In this document: one piece after another, positions 59,318-64,000 of the stretch | Position numbering within the stretch: position 1 is the first letter of the stretch | Layout: each line of letters begins with the position of its first letter | Source: Turritopsis dohrnii | Lineage: Eukaryota > Cnidaria > Hydrozoa > Anthoathecata > Oceaniidae | NCBI GenBank assembly: GCA_027922465.2 | Contig: BQMF02000001.1 | Location: 2,666,001 to 2,730,000, forward strand | Reading direction: 5' to 3' | DNA: 64,000 nucleotides | Notes under the pieces: generated by a model | What the model was told of the DNA's origin: nothing | The model's database searches: none | Seen by the model: the letters and a program-made list of their open reading frames with translations, nothing else | Position numbers and translations under genes: made by a program

Positions 59318-61738
59318 CCGTAAAGCGGGGTGACTTCGATCAGCGGGGTGACTTCGATCAGTAAAAATAAACTGTTTAAACTCTGAAATTAAAGTGCGTT
59401 TTTCACATTTTTTAAGATTTTCATTTCGATTCTCATTGTAAAATATCATCAGAGTCGTCTTCAAGCGTAACAATCAATTTCTTCCGAAATTAACGACGAA
59501 AAGCATCAAAATTTTCACCGCTCACATTGGTCATCGCTCTACGCCGTATTCAAGAGTTTAGCCTAGACATTTTTGGAACATATGTGAAGTATAGAGGCTG
59601 AATGTAAAGAAAATTATAATAATGTCTGAAAGAAATTCTGTTCTTCACCGCTATATTCTGTTTTTATTTTCCTTATTCCTCTATTGATAATATCGTGTTT
59701 ATAAAAACACGAAAAAACGAATGTTTTATATCGTTATAAGTTACATCTTCGCAAGAACTTCGTGAAAAGTCGTCGTATCTCATGGGAGATTTAATGACTT
59801 ACCGAAGAAATTTTAATAAGCGTGCTCTTTTCCCACGATGATAGATCGCAAAAATTTTGTTTGGGATACAATGAAATTTCAATGTTAATTTCGTTTCGTA
59901 TTAACGAGGGTCACACATGTGTGAACGTCGTAAATATCTTTTGTTTTATTAACATTTGTGACGATTCGAAGGAAAATCACTACAAGCGATAATAGCGCTC
60001 GCATCGAGAAGTAGCGCTAAATTTATCGCTAACATTGACGAACTTAGCGATAAATATAAGCAGCACAAAAAGCGCTTTCAAGAATAATTAATTGATTATT
60101 CAAGAATAATTAATTTGTTGCTAATATATTCATCATAAATATTATTCATCTTTCCGTCTTTTTTATACGTAAGTTTACTTGTGTGTGTCAACACAACCTT
60201 CAGACAATCTTTCACATAAACTTCACGAAAAGCCGAAGGAAACAGGTGTTATTTTATTTAAACGAAAGTGAGTATTTCAAAAGAGAACTTTCGCAACTCG
60301 TCAAGCCGAAGTTAAAATGTTTTTATTTTTCCCTTCCTACATTCATACTTCATCCTAATATTGAACCTAAAGACATTATCGATGCAGTGACAGAAGTCAA
60401 TAATGATCACTAAAAACGTTGTGATCAATTTAATTAAGGGTACATCTCCACCCAGTGCAAGTGAAATGTCTTTCGAAAGAATAATAATAAAGGTTTTGCT
60501 ATCGAAAAAACTTTTAATGTAATGTGTCTTTAATATTGTAAAAGTTTTCTCCCAAGAGCTTATAGAATGGCAATCGAACAATCTAGAAAAAAAGAATTAT
60601 CACAGATGGTTTCTACTTGTGGTTCCTTTCGAACTAACTTCTGTATCTTTAATCTCCAACTGAATATAGGAACCAGTCAATTAAGTTCAATTTAATACAC
60701 AAGCAGGTGCTACCTGTAAATGTTTCAAAATAATACATTACCAAATCGAATAACACAGTATTTTAAATTGGCTTTCAGATTTGTGCTGAAGGTGCCGGAA
60801 TAACAAATAAAATAAAAAGCGTTTCGGAAACTTTTTATTTCTCGAGAAATATGTCCGCTCGTCTGTTCAGTCATAACACAATGAATCTGAGTTTATCATG
60901 TCAAAACAAGCGAGTTTGTTTTGTATTTATTGCTATTTGGCGAAAAAATAGTTAAATCACTGTTATTTGAGAACTTCATAAAACAACACATGGTATGTGA
61001 AATTGTATAAACAAAAGACTTGAACAAAACTTTTTGACGATAATAACGGTAATCTGTGCCCTTAGAGGATATTAATGATATTAACGATTTCACTTTCATC
61101 TCATTCGATATTCTGTCCGTTTCACATAATTAATTGAACCAACATTATTATACGAATAATTTAGTGATAAATCAAATACTTATCGCTAAAATTTAGCGTT
61201 TTTTCGTAAAGAGCGATATTTATAAGCGATAATAGTGATAATGATAAAACTACAAGCGCTAAATTTATCACTAATATTGTTACTACATCTGTAAATAAGA
61301 ACAAATTAGTGCTAAAACCCATTGTTCTTTTAGCGCTATTAGCACTTTGTATAAAGCGCTATTATCGCTTGTAGTGATTTTCCCTCGAATCGTCACATTT
61401 GCTGATTTTTACGGTCAAACATTTACCGCGGATGACAAATGGTGGTCTGTTAATATTGTAATAATGGCGTTTTAAAAATATTGTCAAATATAATTATAAG
61501 TAATTTGGCGCTTCTCATAAGCTGATCGAAGTCACCCCATAATCGATATTGTCGTTTTCTTGGAAAGATCAGGTTATTTCTCTGGAATTACAAGTTTAGT
61601 TAATGTGAAATTTTGCAATGAAATAGAAGAAATATGTAATGTAATGATTCCAAAGTTTCAGAAGTAATGGTTTAGTATTTCGGAAGTTACTTTTAAAATA
61701 GTGGCAAAATTGATCGAAGTCACCCCGCTTTACTACGG
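59318..61738. mobile_element. TA-flanked element with cggggtgacttcgatca ends
   Basis: The left end CCGTAAAGCGGGGTGACTTC is repeated once in tandem. The right end is its complement with a 3-base insertion (ctttactacgg). TA flanks are at 59316-59317 and 61739-61740. Without the nested 1.44-kb insert the element would be about 1 kb. Partial copies are at 12630, 18043 and 19641. No transposase, so it is classed only by TA target and inverted ends (Tc1/mariner/pogo-like). Confidence 0.75.
59958..61396. mobile_element. nested element with tagcgct-rich inverted ends
   Basis: Inverted ends GTGACGATTCGA and TCGAATCGTCAC, extended by ggaaaatcactacaagcgat and its complement. attt stands on both sides (59954-59957 and 61397-61400). 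The uninterrupted relative at 12630-13215 lacks this segment at the same place, which confirms it is an insertion. A 76-codon frame inside (60183-60413) is unassigned. Confidence 0.8.
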
Positions 61739-62010
61739 TATTATCAACTGATTTTATCGGTTTCTGCGAGTGATATAATTAAAAGTTGATGTAGGTGATT
61801 CAGAGTATATAATTTCATGCGGTTAAAAACTTCCAAATACAGGTGAGTTCACATATTTATTTGGAAGTGCAGAAGAAGAAAAAAAGTAGCTATTAATTTG
61901 TATTTTGGTGGGTAAAAGAAAAGGAAAATGCCAGTGTATTGGCGCAGCAAAGCCAGACATACAAAAAAGTACGCAGCAGTACAGAGCAGATGTACGGAAA
62001 ATCAGAATGC

Positions 62011-62040
62011 ATTGAATTGAATTGAATTGAATTGAATTGA
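62011..62040. repeat. (ATTGA)n tail of the LINE
   Basis: Six ATTGA units, marking the 3' end of the minus-strand retrotransposon. Confidence 0.85.
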
Positions 62041-62274
62041 AAATATATTTACCGCCAAAAAGACGGATGGGACACCCAAATAGTTAAAAAACTAAAATAC
62101 AAGGTGCAACCATAATAAAAAAATAAAGAAATATAACAAGAAAAGAAAAGAAAAGAAAAAAAAAATTATAAATACATATCAAAATAAAATAATACAATTC
62201 TGTCTTACTAAAGAAATAGAAGTTAAAAAAAAACTTAATTTTTTATACATTTTATAAATAAGTCCTTTATACAT

Positions 62275-64000
62275 TTATCCATCAGAGTAGGAGTTGATAT
62301 AAAATTGCGTTGCAAGGGATCTCAGTTTAGAAGGTGTGATGTCAGAAAGTTTGAGATTAGGAAAATTTAGTTGAAACTGGTTCCACTGAAGGGAAGATGT
62401 GCGACAAAAAGAGTTCAAACCAAACGATGACGTATTAACACACTGTAGCTTGAGAAGACCCCTACTGCCACCTCTAGTTCCAAATGAATGACTTATTTTG
62501 TCAAACCTAAGATTAGCAAGGCTATCAGTCGGTAGATTTTGGTTGAGAAATCTATGAACATATAGGATGTTCATTACTTTGACTAGATCAAAAAATTTAA
62601 GAACTCCAAGATCAGCATACAATTTAGTGGCTGAGGTTCTGGGATGGGAGAATGTCATTAGTCTTAGTGACGTGTTTTGAAGTGTGAGAATTCTGTGAGT
62701 AACAGAGTTATCACAGAGTCCCCAGACTTGACAGGCATATCTTGCATGGGACATGAAAATGGCATGGTAGACATTGAGAAGGACGTCAACTGAAACAAAA
62801 TGCCGAAGTTTTGAGAGAGCACCATTGGCTCTTCTGAGTTTTGAGGTTAGTGAGGAGACATGACTTTTCCAATTGAGATGTTCATCCAGCAAAACACCAA
62901 GATATTTAACACTTTTACTTTGAGATAAAAAGTGACCTGCAAGTTTAATGCGAGGAGTGCAGTCAAGATACTTCCTGGGAGATCTAAAAATCATGAACTC
63001 AGTTTTGCTAGCGTTAAGAGAGATTTTGTTGACATTCAACCATTCGACCAGAATCCTGAGATCAGCATTAACTCTTCCACAGAGAGATTTCACTGAATTT
63101 GCAAAGTTAAGTAGATGAGTGTCATCTGCAAAGTGGTATGTGTTTGACGTACGAATACAATAGCAGAGATCATTTATATACAACAAAAATAGGAGAGGAC
63201 CCAAAACAGAGCCTTGAGGGACTCCATGTTTGATGAGTTTTAGTTTCGAATTAGAGTTGCGAATAGTGACAAATTGAGAGCGTTCTGAAAGGTAGGACCT
63301 GAACCAATTATTGGCAACGCCTCTAATGCCATAGTGCTTAAGTTTTGAAAGTAAGATTTCATGATCAACAGTGTCAAAGGCCTTCTGGAGATCGACGAAC
63401 ACACCACAGGCTAACTCACCCTTGTCAAGTTTATCGCGAATGTGTTCAACAATATTGATAAGAGTATCAATAGTAGAATGTTTTTTCCTGAAACCAAATT
63501 GCCTAGAATAAATCTGCTTAAATCTATTGAGAAAATCCATAAGTCGGGAGTACATTGCTTTCTCATAGATTTTTTCAACATTCGAGAGTAAAGAAATAGG
63601 ACGGTAGTTAGAGACCTCTAGAGGTGATCCTTTGTTTTTGAAAACAGGAACCACTTTAGAGATCTTAAGGACTGAGGGAAAGACTCCGGTTTCAAAGGAA
63701 TAATTAATCAGAGAAGAAATAGGTTTAGAAATCTCAAGTTTGAGTAAATTCAGAATTCTGACTGGTATACTGTTCGGACCATAAGATTTTGAATCTGAAA
63801 AGTTACCAATTATTTCAACAATCTCTTCAGGTGAGGTAGGTCTGAGAAAAATTGAGTTTGGATTTCTATTTTTGAGAAACCTTGAAAAATGTGAGTTAGA
63901 GGGAGGAGTTTTGGATCTGATTGAGTCCGCTATTGATGTGAAGAAATCATTAAAAAGATTGGTAACTTCATTGGGTTTAGATGAGATAGAGCCTCCAATC
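62275..64000 (-). CDS. LINE reverse transcriptase, C-terminal part, open to the window edge
   Basis: The frame has no stop from its end at 62275 to the last base, at least 574 codons. In order it shows the linker and finger blocks (SYGPNSIPVRIL, NYRPISLLS), FGFRKKHST, VDLQKAFDTVDH with the first catalytic aspartate, HGVPQGSVLGPLLF, and the catalytic YHFADDTHLL box. Then come the thumb (KYLGVLLDEHLNW) and a C-terminal block with YACQVWG and a carbon-chain of NP..LR.F-type motifs. It copies the element's RNA into DNA at a nicked target. All visible motifs are intact, unlike the decayed LINE at 11512. An endonuclease domain, if present, lies outside the window. Clade (CR1/Jockey group or RTEX) is not settled by eye. 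Confidence 0.9.
   Translation of the reverse strand, partial: IGGSISSKPNEVTNLFNDFFTSIADSIRSKTPPSNSHFSRFLKNRNPNSIFLRPTSPEEIVEIIGNFSDSKSYGPNSIPVRILNLLKLEISKPISSLINYSFETGVFPSVLKISKVVPVFKNKGSPLEVSNYRPISLLSNVEKIYEKAMYSRLMDFLNRFKQIYSRQFGFRKKHSTIDTLINIVEHIRDKLDKGELACGVFVDLQKAFDTVDHEILLSKLKHYGIRGVANNWFRSYLSERSQFVTIRNSNSKLKLIKHGVPQGSVLGPLLFLLYINDLCYCIRTSNTYHFADDTHLLNFANSVKSLCGRVNADLRILVEWLNVNKISLNASKTEFMIFRSPRKYLDCTPRIKLAGHFLSQSKSVKYLGVLLDEHLNWKSHVSSLTSKLRRANGALSKLRHFVSVDVLLNVYHAIFMSHARYACQVWGLCDNSVTHRILTLQNTSLRLMTFSHPRTSATKLYADLGVLKFFDLVKVMNILYVHRFLNQNLPTDSLANLRFDKISHSFGTRGGSRGLLKLQCVNTSSFGLNSFCRTSSLQWNQFQLNFPNLKLSDITPSKLRSLATQFYINSYSDG

Larger units (their letters stand above)
62010..64000 (-). mobile_element. 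non-LTR retrotransposon, 3' part, runs off the window
   Basis: Minus-strand LINE. It has an open reverse-transcriptase frame, a 3' untranslated stretch of about 230 bp and a tail of TTCAA units ending near 62011. A short-repeat tail instead of poly(A) is common in CR1/L2/RTEX-like elements. The 5' part lies beyond 64000. Confidence 0.85.

Overview
The window is AT-rich nuclear DNA of an animal. Protein-coding genes have GT-AG introns, and the orthologues are metazoan (SNM1A/DCLRE1A, an SLC32-type vesicular transporter, a tandem AK5-type adenylate kinase, a rhodopsin-family GPCR). The repeats are a mix of hAT-type elements with 5-6 bp target duplications, TA-flanked MITEs, a Penelope-like remnant and non-LTR retrotransposons. 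I infer a cnidarian, perhaps a hydrozoan, at moderate confidence; no single marker proves it.

Layout. 1-25.6 kb is almost wholly transposon landscape. A fold-back-like element (1401-9779) with ~0.55-0.6 kb inverted ends made of 19-bp tandem repeats contains a hAT-like element (2964-8180). That in turn contains a second hAT-like element (5199-7784) whose transposase has lost its catalytic core. Next come two abutting elements sharing one 9-bp target duplication (9982-11308), a decayed LINE, TA- and TTAA-flanked elements, a 61-bp minisatellite and a 4-kb hAT-like element carrying four smaller elements. A Penelope-like GIY-YIG remnant lies just before a single-exon GPCR gene (26.0-26.9 kb) that is broken by one frameshift. 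28.4-35.7 kb is gene-poor.

35.8-56.4 kb is the gene cluster: an ankyrin-RING protein, the 3' end of an unrecognised gene, a six-exon SNM1A nuclease gene, a single-exon SLC32A1-like transporter, and, on the minus strand, a 19-exon gene for an 1,114-residue protein with four adenylate kinase domains, the third degenerate. A ~120-bp MITE occurs 13 times here (37.3-51.8 kb); I found no copy elsewhere in the window. 56.4-64 kb is again repeats: a 1.1-kb hAT-like element, a TA element inserted within its target duplication and itself carrying a nested element, and an open LINE reverse-transcriptase frame running off the window end.

The genes do not form an evident pathway. The strongest observations are the four-domain kinase with a repeating exon pattern and a dead domain, the nested transposons resolved by their target-site duplications, and the gene-cluster MITE that carries a strand-specific AATAAA. 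Exon models were built by hand from splice motifs, reading phase and family similarity, without alignment.
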